Notes: a model not told the origin generated them from the letters alone. Shown: positions 28,405 to 36,913, counted from the stretch's first letter. The stretch is DNA of 64,000 nt from Pseudomonadota bacterium (GCA_021813805.1 JAKAJL010000008.1:1-64000); one strand, 5' to 3'. Program-made: numbers and translations.

Positions 28405-28782
28405 GTGAACAGAACGTTGGAAAGAGTTTCGTATACGATTGGCGTCACGTCGGTCCTGGCCTCCGCGCTCGCGCCGGTCTCGGCCTGGGCGCAGCAGCCG
28501 GCGGGGCCGGACGGATGCTATTGGGGGCCGAACATGATGTACTGGCATGGGGGATGGTCCGGGATGTTCTTCGGTCCGCTGTTCATGATCCTCGGCCTCG
28601 CCATCGCGATCGCCCTGGCCATTGTCATCGTGCGGGCGCTGCTCGGTCCCTGGGGGCCGGAGACGCCGGCGCGCCGCATGCCGCCGGAGCGAACGCCGCT
28701 CGACATTCTCAAGGAGCGTTACGCGCGGGGAGAGATCGACAAGGAGGAGTTCGACGAACGCCGGCGGGTGTTGGGCGAATGA
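28405..28782 (+). CDS. membrane protein with C-terminal SHOCT domain
   Basis: This 125-residue protein has a cleavable or anchoring N-terminal hydrophobic segment ending SAWAQQ, a Trp/Gly-rich stretch (WHGGWSGMFFGP), then one strong membrane helix (LGLAIAIALAIVIV). A short cytoplasmic tail is a SHOCT domain (LDILKERYARGEIDKEEFDERR). SHOCT tails often mediate oligomerisation; the role here is unknown. Start is GTG 28405. It lies 46 bases after the dioxygenase-like gene and 48 before the DsrE gene, so likely in the same operon. Confidence 0.75.
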   Translation: MNRTLERVSYTIGVTSVLASALAPVSAWAQQPAGPDGCYWGPNMMYWHGGWSGMFFGPLFMILGLAIAIALAIVIVRALLGPWGPETPARRMPPERTPLDILKERYARGEIDKEEFDERRRVLGE

Positions 28783-28830
28783 GACCGTCCGCCGCGCGAT
28801 GGCAGGCGGGCGTTCAATAAGGAAACAACA

Positions 28831-29184
28831 ATGAAATACTTGATGATCATTAATGACCCGCCCTACGGAACGGAGCGCGTTTACAACGCCTTGCGGCTCG
28901 CCCACACGCTGCCGAAAAAGGACGTGGAAGCTGAGGTCTCGGTCTTCCTCATGGCCGACGCCGTCCTTTCGGCCAAGGCAGGCCAGAAGACGCCGGACGG
29001 CTATTACAACGTCCAGCGGATGCTGAAACGGGTCATTTCGGCCAGGGGGCGGGTTCTGTTGTGCGGAACCTGCATGGACGCGCGCGGCCTTGCCGACACG
29101 GAAATGATGGAAGGCGCCCGTCGCAGCACGATGGAAGAACTCGCCGCCGAAACCGTGGCGGCCGACAAGGTCGTGGTGTTTTGA
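28831..29184 (+). CDS. DsrE-family sulfur-transfer protein
   Basis: This 117-residue protein of the DsrE/DsrF-like fold starts with MKYLMIINDPPYGTERVYNALRL after an AAGGAAACAA ribosome site. It has a CGTC motif, Cys78 and Cys81, followed by MDARG, in the position where this family carries the sulfur-accepting cysteine. Such proteins relay persulfide sulfur between partners. Placed between a persulfide dioxygenase-like gene and a cysteine desulfurase gene, it probably receives or passes sulfane sulfur. TusD, TusC and TusB are not adjacent. Confidence 0.82.
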   Translation: MKYLMIINDPPYGTERVYNALRLAHTLPKKDVEAEVSVFLMADAVLSAKAGQKTPDGYYNVQRMLKRVISARGRVLLCGTCMDARGLADTEMMEGARRSTMEELAAETVAADKVVVF

Positions 29185-29218
29185 CCGGCAGGGCCGGCGG
29201 AACGGGCGGCGTGCGCAC

Positions 29219-30337
29219 ATGAACCCGATCTATCTCGACCATAACGCCAGCACGCCGATCGCGCCGGAAGTCGCCGCGGTCATGGAGCCGCTGTTGCGGG
29301 AGGCGTTCGGCAATCCCTCCAGCGGCCATTGGGCCGGCGCTCCGGCCAAAGCCGCCCTGGCGGCCGCGCGGAGCCAGGTCGCGGCGCTGCTTGGTTGCGG
29401 CGCGGACGAAGTCGTTTTCACCAGCGGCGGCAGCGAGGCCAATAATCTTGCATTGAACGGCCTTTTTTTTCGCAGACAGGGCCAGCCGTCGCATGTCATC
29501 GCCACCCGGATCGAACATCCGGCGGTGCTGGCGCCCTGCCGTTTCCTTGAAAGCCTCGGCGTGCGCGTCACGCTTGTTCCGGTTGACGGCGCGGGACGGG
29601 TCGATCCCGACGACATCCGCAGAGCGATGGGACGCGACACCTTCCTGATCAGCGTCATGCATGCGAACAACGAGGTCGGGACGATCCAGCCCCTCGCGGA
29701 AATCGGAAAAATCGCGCGCGAACATGGCGTTCTCTTTCACACCGACGCGGCGCAATCCGTGGGCAAGATCGCGACGAGGGTGGACGAACTCGGCGTCGAT
29801 CTTCTGTCCGTCGCCGGGCACAAGCTTTATGCGCCGAAAGGCGTCGGCGCGCTCTACATCCGCCGAGGCGTCGAGATCGAGCCCCTGATCCACGGCGCGG
29901 CTCATGAAAATGGTCGGCGTGCGGGCACCGAAAGCGTGTTGCTCGCCGCGGCGCTCGGCAAGGCCTGCGAGATCGCCGCGCCGATGCTCGCCATGCCGGA
30001 AGTGCGTAATTTGCGCGATCTGTTCTGGGATAGGCTCAAATCGGCCTTTGGCGCCGGAATCGTGCTGAACGGCCATCCCAGCCACCGACTCCCGAACACT
30101 TTGAATGTTTCGTTCGTCGGCCGCGTGGGCGGAGAAATTCTCGCCTGGATTCCGCAGGTCGCGGCTTCGACCGGCTCCGCCTGCCATTCCGGCGCGGTCA
30201 CATTGTCTCCCGTGCTGGCGGCGATGGGCGTCTCTCGAAACGTCGGCATGGGCGCGATCCGTTTCAGCCTCGGGCGCGCCACGACGGAAGCCGAGATCGA
30301 CGCGGTCGTCGCGGCCTTGACCCAGGCGCTGTCGTGA
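29219..30337 (+). CDS. cysteine desulfurase (NifS/IscS-like class V aminotransferase)
   Basis: This 372-residue PLP enzyme releases sulfur from cysteine onto its own cysteine. It has YLDHNASTPIAPEV at the N-terminus, AFGNPSSGH, FTSGGSEANNLAL and NNEVGTIQP. The PLP lysine is Lys202 in VAGHKLYAPKG, and the catalytic cysteine is Cys322 in TGSACHSG. It lacks the longer Fe-S assembly gene neighbourhood (no iscU or iscA), so it likely serves the sulfur relay encoded here. The stop overlaps the methyltransferase start by four bases. Confidence 0.9.
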   Translation: MNPIYLDHNASTPIAPEVAAVMEPLLREAFGNPSSGHWAGAPAKAALAAARSQVAALLGCGADEVVFTSGGSEANNLALNGLFFRRQGQPSHVIATRIEHPAVLAPCRFLESLGVRVTLVPVDGAGRVDPDDIRRAMGRDTFLISVMHANNEVGTIQPLAEIGKIAREHGVLFHTDAAQSVGKIATRVDELGVDLLSVAGHKLYAPKGVGALYIRRGVEIEPLIHGAAHENGRRAGTESVLLAAALGKACEIAAPMLAMPEVRNLRDLFWDRLKSAFGAGIVLNGHPSHRLPNTLNVSFVGRVGGEILAWIPQVAASTGSACHSGAVTLSPVLAAMGVSRNVGMGAIRFSLGRATTEAEIDAVVAALTQALS

Positions 30338-31041
30338 CCGGAGACGAAAAAACGATCGCCATCGGCCCGCGGGCTTACGCCGACTGGCGCGCGACCGCGC
30401 TTGGGGCGGCGACGGAGGCCTTGGAGCAGCGGCTGATGTTCGACCTGCTGGGCGCCCTGGCCGGCGCCCGTGTGCTCGACATCGGCTGCGGCGACGGCGC
30501 CCTGGTTCGCGCTTTTGCCGCGCTGGGCGCGACAGCGGTCGGCGTCGATCCCGATCCGGCGATGCTGTCCATCGCGCGAAAGCTTGCCGAGGAGGCGCAT
30601 GTCCAGGCGACATTTCTGCAAGGCCGCGCGGAATCCCTGCCGTTTCCGGACGCTTCCTTCGACGTGGCGACCGCGATGACCGTGCTTTGCTTCATCCCTG
30701 ACGCGAAAGCCGCCGTGCGCGAAATGGCGCGCGTGGTGCGACCGGGCGGACGGCTAGTTCTCGGCGAACTGGGACGATGGAGTTTTTGGGCGGCGAAGCG
30801 GCGTCTGCGCGGCCGGCTCGGCGCGCCGACCTGGAAGGCGGCGCGGTTTCGGGACGCGGCGGAGCTTCGCAAGCTCGCCGAAGCCGTCGGGTTGAAAGTG
30901 ACGGCGATGCGCGGCGCGGTCTTCTATCCGCCCCTCGCCTGGCTGGCTCGCCTGATCACGCCGATCGATTCCTGGCTCGGCCGCCGCGCGACGGTTGGAG
31001 CCGCCTTCATCGCTCTTGCCGCGACACGTGAAGATATTTGA
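30334..31041 (+). CDS. class I SAM-dependent methyltransferase
   Basis: This 235-residue enzyme has motif I VLDIGCGDGALVRAF near residue 48, motif II GVDPDPAM, and the post-motif LPFPDASFDVATAMTVLCFI typical of UbiE-like methyltransferases. Its acceptor is unknown. It begins with GTG 30334 overlapping the cysteine desulfurase stop, so translation is probably coupled. The permease gene follows after ten bases. A methylated sulfur compound is an attractive substrate, but that is inference from context. Confidence 0.85.
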   Translation: MTGDEKTIAIGPRAYADWRATALGAATEALEQRLMFDLLGALAGARVLDIGCGDGALVRAFAALGATAVGVDPDPAMLSIARKLAEEAHVQATFLQGRAESLPFPDASFDVATAMTVLCFIPDAKAAVREMARVVRPGGRLVLGELGRWSFWAAKRRLRGRLGAPTWKAARFRDAAELRKLAEAVGLKVTAMRGAVFYPPLAWLARLITPIDSWLGRRATVGAAFIALAATREDI

Positions 31042-31051
31042 GAGGACGATC

Positions 31052-32362
31052 ATGGCCGAGCGCAAGATTGCCGGGCATCACCGCGGAATATGGGCGAATC
31101 TCGGCCAGTTCACCTTGCAGACCGTGCAGGTGTTTTTCGTCGGCCTGACCATCGGCATGGAGCGCACGGTGCTGCCCTCGCTCAGCGAGGAATTCGGCGT
31201 GACGAAGGGCGCCTATCTCTTCCTCGCGTCCTTCGTCCTGTCGTTCGGACTGGTGAAAGGGGCGCTGAATCTGGTCGCCGGCAGCCTCGCGGATCGGATT
31301 GGCCGCAAGAAGGTCCTCCTGCTGGGCTGGCTGGCTGGGTTGCCGATCCCTCTGCTGATCTATTTCGCGCCGAACTGGTGGTGGATCATCGCCGCAAATA
31401 TTTTTCTTGGCGTCAATCAGGCTTTCGCCTGGACGATGACCGTGACGATGCATGTCGATCTCGCCGGCAGCCACCAGCGCGGACTGGCGGTCGGCATCGA
31501 CGAAGCGGCCGGCTATGCGGCGGTCGGTCTGGCGGGGCTCGGGACCGGCTATCTGGCGTCGTTCTATGATCCGCGCACGGCATTGTTGCTCTTTGGTCTG
31601 ACGGTGATCGGGGCGGCGCTGGCGCTGATGATCTGGGTCCAGGATACGCTCCCCTGGGTCCATGCCGAGCACGCCCAGATGAAAGCGGACGGGGCGCATA
31701 CGGGGGATGACGGAGCGCACTGGTTGAATATCTTCCTGCTGGTTTCCTTCCGCCACGCCACCTACCGGGCCTTGTGTCAGGGCGGCGTCGTCAACAAGAT
31801 CGCCGACACGCTGGTCTGGGCGCTGTTTCCGGTCTATTTCCGCGCCAATCATCTTAGCCTGGTGCAGATCGGCTGGGTCACCGGAATTTACGCCATGGTC
31901 TGGGGCCTGTCGCAGCTTTGGACCGGGCATCTTGCCGATCGGATCGGCCGCAAGCCGCCGATCGTGGCCGGATTTTCCTTGCTGGCGCTCGGCATCGCGC
32001 TCACCGCGGCGACTGGCGCGATTCTCTGGTGGAGCGCCGCCGCCGCGATCATGGGCCTCGGCATGGCGCTGCTCTATCCCAATTTGATCGCCGCCATGGC
32101 CGATCTCGCGCCGCCGCTGTGGCGCGGCCGGGCGCTGGGGACTTACCGCTATTGGCGCGACACCGGCTACGCCATCGGCGCGCTGGTCCTCGGGGCCATC
32201 GCCCAATGGGCCCACGGGGCGACTCCCGCGATATGGGCGACCGCCGCGCTCGTCGCCCTCTCTGGCCTTTGGATCGCGCTGGCGGTCGAGGAAAGCCGGC
32301 CGCGCCACACGCGGAGGCGGAGCGCGGCGGAGCAGAGGATTCGCAAAGGGGCCGCCGCCTGA
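31052..32362 (+). CDS. major facilitator superfamily transporter
   Basis: This 436-residue protein has 11-12 hydrophobic helices and the MFS loop motif GSLADRIGRKKV near residue 80, repeated as HLADRIGRKPP near residue 295. It is probably the last gene of the sulfur operon and might export a sulfur or methylated product. The start at 31052 has GAGAGGAC upstream. The stop at 32360-32362 follows a basic tail. The +1 frame continues open for about another hundred bases to TGA 32463-32465, so a frameshift at the G-run near 32347 is possible. Confidence 0.87.
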   Translation: MAERKIAGHHRGIWANLGQFTLQTVQVFFVGLTIGMERTVLPSLSEEFGVTKGAYLFLASFVLSFGLVKGALNLVAGSLADRIGRKKVLLLGWLAGLPIPLLIYFAPNWWWIIAANIFLGVNQAFAWTMTVTMHVDLAGSHQRGLAVGIDEAAGYAAVGLAGLGTGYLASFYDPRTALLLFGLTVIGAALALMIWVQDTLPWVHAEHAQMKADGAHTGDDGAHWLNIFLLVSFRHATYRALCQGGVVNKIADTLVWALFPVYFRANHLSLVQIGWVTGIYAMVWGLSQLWTGHLADRIGRKPPIVAGFSLLALGIALTAATGAILWWSAAAAIMGLGMALLYPNLIAAMADLAPPLWRGRALGTYRYWRDTGYAIGALVLGAIAQWAHGATPAIWATAALVALSGLWIALAVEESRPRHTRRRSAAEQRIRKGAAA

Positions 32363-32518
32363 AGACGGTCGAGCGCCGGAGCGGACGATTCGCGCCGCCC
32401 TGACCGAAGCCGACTTGGCGCAAATGATCGACGCCCGGGTCGGGCAACTGCTGAACGGCGCGTGAGGAACCGGAGGATTGCGCAGCTTTGCGGGCAAAGG
32501 CGAGCGGCGGGCCTACCT

Positions 32519-32612
32519 TCCTCTTGTGGGGAGGGGCGGGGTGAGGGCAACCCCCACGGATTTCGGAATAGTCGCCCCCCCCCTTACCCTCCCCGCAAGG
32601 GGCGGGTAAGGG
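32519..32612. repeat. palindromic intergenic repeat unit with GCAA-loop hairpin
   Basis: A GC-rich block in the 305-base gap 32363-32667. The right hairpin (32581-32612) has a perfect 9-bp outer stem (CCCTTACCC with GGGTAAGGG), one mismatch, a 4-bp inner stem and a GCAA tetraloop. The left portion (about 32523-32565) has related G- and C-runs that could pair with each other. This structure resembles REP-type extragenic repeats; no reading frame is plausible. The rest of the gap shows only the open tail beyond the MFS stop. Confidence 0.65.
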
Positions 32613-32667
32613 CGGGGCCGCGTTCGTATGAACCGCCGCTTGGGCGGTGTCCGAGAAAGAGTCCCGC

Positions 32668-32934
32668 TTACAGAACCGTGAGCCGTTCGCCTTCCGGCAT
32701 GACCTCGTAACGGGCTTCGGCGGCGAGCCAGTCGTCGAGCTCCCTGCCGGGGGCGAAGCCGCGCGATTCGGCGAAAGCATAGGCGAGGCGGGCGATGACC
32801 GCGTCCCTCGGGACCGATGGCGTGGCGGCGGCGGCCGCTTTTTTCGCGGCCGGCTTGCGTTTTGCCGGCGCGGCGGCTTTGGCGGGCGCGGACGTCTTCG
32901 TCGAGGCGGAGCGGCGGGTGGCGGGTGCAGGCAT
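32668..32934 (-). CDS. DUF2934 domain-containing protein
   Basis: This is an 88-residue small basic protein. Its first half is Lys/Ala/Pro-rich (PAKAAAPAKRKPAAKKAAAA). The second half is a DUF2934-like motif: VIARLAYAFAESRGFAPGRELDDWLAAE. DUF2934 proteins are common in proteobacteria with unknown function; the lysine-rich part may bind nucleic acid. ATG 32934 follows GGAGGG. Confidence 0.8.
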   Translation of the reverse strand: MPAPATRRSASTKTSAPAKAAAPAKRKPAAKKAAAAATPSVPRDAVIARLAYAFAESRGFAPGRELDDWLAAEARYEVMPEGERLTVL

Positions 32935-33113
32935 GTATTCCCTCCAGAAGAGCATGTCGTCGGCCGCCGCGAGAACCGGATTCGAATGCCGCGACCGCGA
33001 GAAGATCAGGGCGGGAAATGGTTAAGAATTCGTTGCAAGCGGCGGGCCGCCGCGCGAAAATCGCCCGGCGGCCCGTCCTTGCGTCGGGGCGCGGCATTCG
33101 CTAGCAATGCCTC

Positions 33114-33611
33114 ATGCAACGCGTCGCGCTTTACACGGGGTCCTTCGATCCCGTCACCAACGGCCATGTCGATGTCATTCGCGCGGCCTCGCGGATGTGC
33201 GACCGGCTGGTGGTCGCCATCGGCCTGCATCCCGGCAAGACGCCCCTGTTCTCGGCGGAAGAGCGCTCCGACATGATCATGCGCGTCTGCGCGGCCGAGG
33301 CTGCGGCGCAGAATTGCGAGCTGTCGGTCGTCACTTTTTCCGGCCTCGCCGTCGAGGCGGCGCGCGCGGCGGGGGCGAGCCTCATCATCAGGGGCCTGCG
33401 CGACGGAACCGATCTCGATTATGAAATGTCGATGGCCGGCATGAACGGGGTGATGGCGCCGGAAGTGCAGACGGTTTTTCTTCCCGCCGGGCTCAATGTG
33501 CGCCATATAACCGCGACGCTCGTCCGTCAGGTCGCCCTGATGGGCGGCGACGTCTCGGCCTTCGCGCCCCCGCTCGTCGTCGAGGCCCTGCGCCGCAAGG
33601 CGCGCAAATGA
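33114..33611 (+). CDS. coaD: phosphopantetheine adenylyltransferase
   Basis: This 165-residue enzyme of coenzyme A synthesis joins 4'-phosphopantetheine and ATP to dephospho-CoA. The nucleotidyltransferase signature [14 protein letters not shown] is at the N-terminus, [14 protein letters not shown] in the middle, and the (H/V)[10 protein letters not shown] motif near residue 128 (ISSS-like region replaced by ITAT). Length is standard. It leads the two cyclophilin genes, an order I recall from other Rhizobiales. Confidence 0.95.
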   Translation: MQRVALYTGSFDPVTNGHVDVIRAASRMCDRLVVAIGLHPGKTPLFSAEERSDMIMRVCAAEAAAQNCELSVVTFSGLAVEAARAAGASLIIRGLRDGTDLDYEMSMAGMNGVMAPEVQTVFLPAGLNVRHITATLVRQVALMGGDVSAFAPPLVVEALRRKARK

Positions 33612-33650
33612 TAGAGCTTTGCAGGAAAGCGCAAAAATGAAGGAGCTTTC

Positions 33651-34205
33651 ATGAACGAGTCTTCCGCGCGGCAGGTCAACCGCCGCCAGTTCGCCGCTCT
33701 GCTGTCGTTCGGCGCGGGGCTGGCCGCCGCCGGCGCCGCCCGCGCCGCCGACGACCCGTCCAACCTGCTTTACATGCAGCTCAAGGACGGCATGGTGGTG
33801 ATCCGCATGCGTCCCGATCTCGCGCCGAAGACCGTCGCGCAGATCAAGACGCTGGTGAAGCGCGGCTTTTACGACGGCGTGGTGTTCCACCGGGTGATCG
33901 ACGGCTTCATGGCCCAGACCGGCGACCCGACAGGCACCGGCATGGGCGGCTCGGACCTGCCCGACATTCCGGCCGAATTCACCAAGACGCCGTTCGAGCG
34001 CGGCACGGTCGGCATGGCGCGGGCCTCGGACCCGAATTCCGCCAATTCGCAGTTCTTCATCTGCTTCGCGCCGGCGCCCTTCCTCGACGGCCAGTATACC
34101 GTCTGGGGAGAAGTGGTCTCCGGCATGCAATTTGTCGACAAGATCAAGCGCGGCGAGCCGCCGCAGAATCCCGACAAGATCGTCAACATGAAACTCGGCG
34201 GCTGA
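33651..34205 (+). CDS. exported cyclophilin-type peptidyl-prolyl isomerase
   Basis: This 184-residue cyclophilin has an N-terminal export signal. NRRQFAALL resembles a twin-arginine (Tat) motif, and the hydrophobic segment ends ARAADD. Family residues FHRVIDGFMAQTGDP, GTVGMARASDPNSANSQFFICF and TVWGEVVSGM are intact. It probably assists folding in the periplasm, while the next gene encodes a cytoplasmic version. Confidence 0.9.
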   Translation: MNESSARQVNRRQFAALLSFGAGLAAAGAARAADDPSNLLYMQLKDGMVVIRMRPDLAPKTVAQIKTLVKRGFYDGVVFHRVIDGFMAQTGDPTGTGMGGSDLPDIPAEFTKTPFERGTVGMARASDPNSANSQFFICFAPAPFLDGQYTVWGEVVSGMQFVDKIKRGEPPQNPDKIVNMKLGG

Positions 34206-34314
34206 TTTTCGCAATTTTCCCGCCTGCGAAGATCGCAGGCGGGCGTCCCTCGCATTAGCTCGGCGTCGCGTTCGCTCCTAGCCTCCGGCGCCAAAGTTCG
34301 AAAAAGGAAAGCAC

Positions 34315-34770
34315 ATGTCCGACGAAGGCAATCTGATGACGCTGGAAACCACCCAGGGGCCGGTGGTGATCCGCATGCGGCCCGATCTCGCGCCGAACCA
34401 CGTCGCCCATATCAAGAAGCTGGTCAATGAAGGATTTTACGACGGCATCGTGTTCCATCGGGTGATCGACGGCTTCATGGCCCAGACCGGCTGCCCGCAC
34501 GGCACGGGCACCGGCGGGTCCGATTATCCCGACCTCAAGGCCGAGTTCAACAACGCGCCCCATGTGCGCGGCACGGTCTCCATGGCCCGCGCCTCCAATC
34601 CCCATTCGGCCAATTCGCAGTTCTTCATCTGCTTCGACAACGCCCGCTTCCTCGACCGCCAATATACGGTCTGGGGCGAGGTAATCTCCGGCATGGAGAA
34701 CGTGGACAAGATCAAGCGCGGAGAGCCGGTCAAGGACCCCGACAAGATCATTTCAGCGAAAATGAGCTGA
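34315..34770 (+). CDS. cytoplasmic cyclophilin-type peptidyl-prolyl isomerase
   Basis: This 151-residue cyclophilin has no signal sequence. The active segment FHRVIDGFMAQTGCPHGTG, VSMARASNPHSANSQFFICF and YTVWGEVISGM match the family. It is closely similar to the preceding gene, consistent with tandem duplication and later gain or loss of the signal. GAAAAAGGAAAGCAC precedes the ATG. It catalyses cis-trans proline isomerisation during cytoplasmic folding. Confidence 0.92.
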   Translation: MSDEGNLMTLETTQGPVVIRMRPDLAPNHVAHIKKLVNEGFYDGIVFHRVIDGFMAQTGCPHGTGTGGSDYPDLKAEFNNAPHVRGTVSMARASNPHSANSQFFICFDNARFLDRQYTVWGEVISGMENVDKIKRGEPVKDPDKIISAKMS

Positions 34771-34974
34771 TTTCATTCCGAAGCCGGGACCAAGGACGAG
34801 AGCCGAGCGCCCCGGTTTCGCCTGTCAGGCCCGCTCGGTGGCCGGGGCCCCGAAAAATAAGGCCTTCGCGGCCTGGGAACTGACCTTCGCCACATTGACG
34901 GCGACGCAAAAATCCGGGAGCTTGGCCACCTGCCGGCGCCGCGACCTGGCCGCCGGCTTTCCGGGGAGTTCTCC

Positions 34975-35454
34975 ATGTCCATCCGTTCCGCTCTTGTGCT
35001 CGCGGGCGCCGTCGCCCTGCTCGGCGTCGGCTCGGCCAACGCCGAATCCGCCATGAAGGAATGCGCCGCCAAATGGCAGGCCGCCAAGGCCGCCAACCAG
35101 ACCGGCGGCCTGACCTATCTGCAGTTTTCCTCGAAATGCCGCGCCGAGCTGAAGGCAGGCGGCGCCGCGCCGGCGGCCGCTCCCGCCGCCGCGCCGGCTT
35201 CCGCGCCGGCCAAACCCGCCGCCGCTCCGGCCTCTGCTCCGGCCAAACCCGCCGCCGCGCCGGCCGCCGCCGGTCCCGCCGTCTTCCCGACGGCGGTCAA
35301 TCCCGCCTACAAGAACCAGTCGGCGGGCAAGGCGCGCATGCACACCTGCCTCGACCAATACAACGCCAACAAGGCGACGGGCGGCAACGGCGGCCTGAAA
35401 TGGATCCAGAAGGGCGGCGGCTATTACAGCCAGTGCAACGCCAAGCTCAAGTAA
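34975..35454 (+). CDS. secreted two-repeat cysteine protein (function unknown)
   Basis: This 159-residue protein has a signal peptide (LVLAGAVALLGVGSANA). Two homologous Cys-pair modules follow, each about 35 residues: the first from MKECAAKW to FSSKCRAELK, the second from MHTCLDQY to YYSQCNAKLK. A Pro/Ala linker (roughly residues 60-100) joins them. The spacing suggests one disulfide per module in the periplasm. A strong terminator follows the gene. Confidence 0.8.
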   Translation: MSIRSALVLAGAVALLGVGSANAESAMKECAAKWQAAKAANQTGGLTYLQFSSKCRAELKAGGAAPAAAPAAAPASAPAKPAAAPASAPAKPAAAPAAAGPAVFPTAVNPAYKNQSAGKARMHTCLDQYNANKATGGNGGLKWIQKGGGYYSQCNAKLK

Positions 35455-35470
35455 TCAGAGCCCTGACGAA

Positions 35471-35498
35471 GCCCCGGCCCCCGCGCCGGGGCTTTTTT
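35471..35498 (+). terminator. rho-independent terminator
   Basis: GCCCCGGC (35471-35478) pairs with GCCGGGGC (35485-35492) around a six-base loop, followed by six T residues (35493-35498). It lies 17 bases after the stop of the two-repeat secreted protein. On the other strand it sits downstream of the DUF4337 gene, where the A-run version may also help. Confidence 0.85.
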
Positions 35499-35511
35499 GC
35501 GCTCCGCGAAA

Positions 35512-36079
35512 TCAGAGCAGATAGGCCAGCCCCGCGGCGAAAGTTCCCGCCGCGCCGAGGCCGATCGCCATGCGCCATGGCCACAAAATTCCCCGCAGGA
35601 TGATGGCGATCGTCGCGACCGCGATGACGATATGGAGCAAGGTCACGGCGAAGGTGAGGATGTGGTGGCGCCCGCTCGTGGCCTTCGCTCTGGTTCAGGG
35701 CGGCCCCGACCTCGGCCTCGTAGTTCCTGGCCCGAGCGCGAATCTCGTCCTGCTCCTTGGCGTAGCGGCCCGATCTGGCCGCGAAATCCGGAGCCTTTGC
35801 GATCGCGGCCTCGGAAAAGGCGGCGTAAAGATTTTTCTTCATGCTCTTGGCCTGATAAAAGCCCCATGCGTCGCTCGCCCGGGCCTGCATGAGCACGGCC
35901 TCGTTCTTCGCGCCCAGAGACGCCGCGGTCTCGATTGTTTCGAGACTGCCGACGGCGGCCGCCAGCACCGCCAGCGCCGCGATGATGATCGACACCAGGG
36001 TCAGGCGGCGGTCGCCGAGATGCGCCACATGTTCGGCGTGTTCTGCTTGCTCGAAATGTTCGGTCGGCGATTCGTCCAC
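35512..36079 (-). pseudogene. DUF4337 membrane protein gene with a frameshift
   Basis: From GTG 36079 the frame encodes ESPTEHFEQAEHAEHVAHL, a membrane helix (SIIIAALAVLAAAVG) and the DUF4337-type DAWGFYQAKSMKKNLY. It leaves the family frame after SEGHE. In the neighbouring frame it resumes at HHILTFAVTLLHIVIAVAT, continues through a second hydrophobic stretch (AIGLGAAGTFAAGLAYLL) and stops at 35512. The break lies around 35668-35682. One extra base in a GC-run (GAGCGGGCGCC) explains it. It is either a genuine lesion or a sequencing error. Confidence 0.85.
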
Positions 36080-36229
36080 CGGCTTTCCCAGCCTTTTCCG
36101 TTTCAAGGAGCGCGCGACCTTCTTCGGCGCCGCGTCAAGTGGACAGAGCGGGCGACGCTGCGTATAAAGCCGGAAAGCCGATCGGACGGGGCATCCTTCC
36201 CTGCGCGACGGAATTTCGATGGACGAACA

Positions 36230-36913
36230 ATGCAGAACGTTTCCTTCGCCTCCACCGCCGCGCTGCGGGAAACCATGGTTGAGCGCCAGATTCGGACCTT
36301 CGACGTGACCGACCTCGGCGTGCAGGCCCGGATGAGGGAGGTTCCGCGCGAGATCTTTGTCGATCCGGCCTTCGCCAGCCTGGCCTATTCCGACGCGCGG
36401 CTGGCTCTTTCCGGCGCGTCCCGGCGCGAGATGACCGCGCCCCTCATTCTCGCCCGCCTGCTCAAGGAGGCGCATCTGTGCGCGGACGACCGCGTCCTGG
36501 TGGTGGCGGGCGGAACAGGCTATGCCGCGGCGCTGGCCGCGGGCCTGGTCAAGTCGGTGGTCAGCCTGGACGATGACGAAAGCCTGGCGGCGCGGGCCAC
36601 GGCCAATTTCGAGACCCTCGGCCTGACCAACGCCAAATCCGTTGTCGGACCGCTCGCGGCTGGTGCGCCAGCCGATTCGCCTTTCGACGCGATCCTCGTC
36701 GACGGCGTGACCCAGGGCGCTTTCGGCGCCCTGCTGAACCAGCTTAGCGAGGGCGGCCGTCTGATCGGGATCGTGTCCGAAAAGCCCGGCGCGCGCGTCG
36801 GCAAAGCCATCCTTTACCGGCGCGCCGGCGGGCAGTCGTCGCCACGTCCGCTGTTCGACGCCTCGGCGGGCGCCCTTGACGCCTTCACCAAGCCGGCGGA
36901 GTTCGTTTTCTGA
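36230..36913 (+). CDS. pcm: protein-L-isoaspartate O-methyltransferase family protein
   Basis: This 227-residue protein carries ALRETMVERQIRTFDVTD, REIFVDPAFASLAYSD, and the SAM-site region VLVVAGGTGYAAALAA near residue 85. The family repairs isoaspartyl residues in aged proteins. The SAM motif here reads VVAGGTGY where GxGxGY is common. Start ATG 36230 gives the expected N-terminus. It lies upstream of tolC, as in many Rhizobiales. Confidence 0.87.
   Translation: MQNVSFASTAALRETMVERQIRTFDVTDLGVQARMREVPREIFVDPAFASLAYSDARLALSGASRREMTAPLILARLLKEAHLCADDRVLVVAGGTGYAAALAAGLVKSVVSLDDDESLAARATANFETLGLTNAKSVVGPLAAGAPADSPFDAILVDGVTQGAFGALLNQLSEGGRLIGIVSEKPGARVGKAILYRRAGGQSSPRPLFDASAGALDAFTKPAEFVF

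Noticed and set aside
35180..35285. Run of GCC-rich repeats resembling a minisatellite
   Set aside because: It is the in-frame Pro/Ala linker of the two-module secreted protein.
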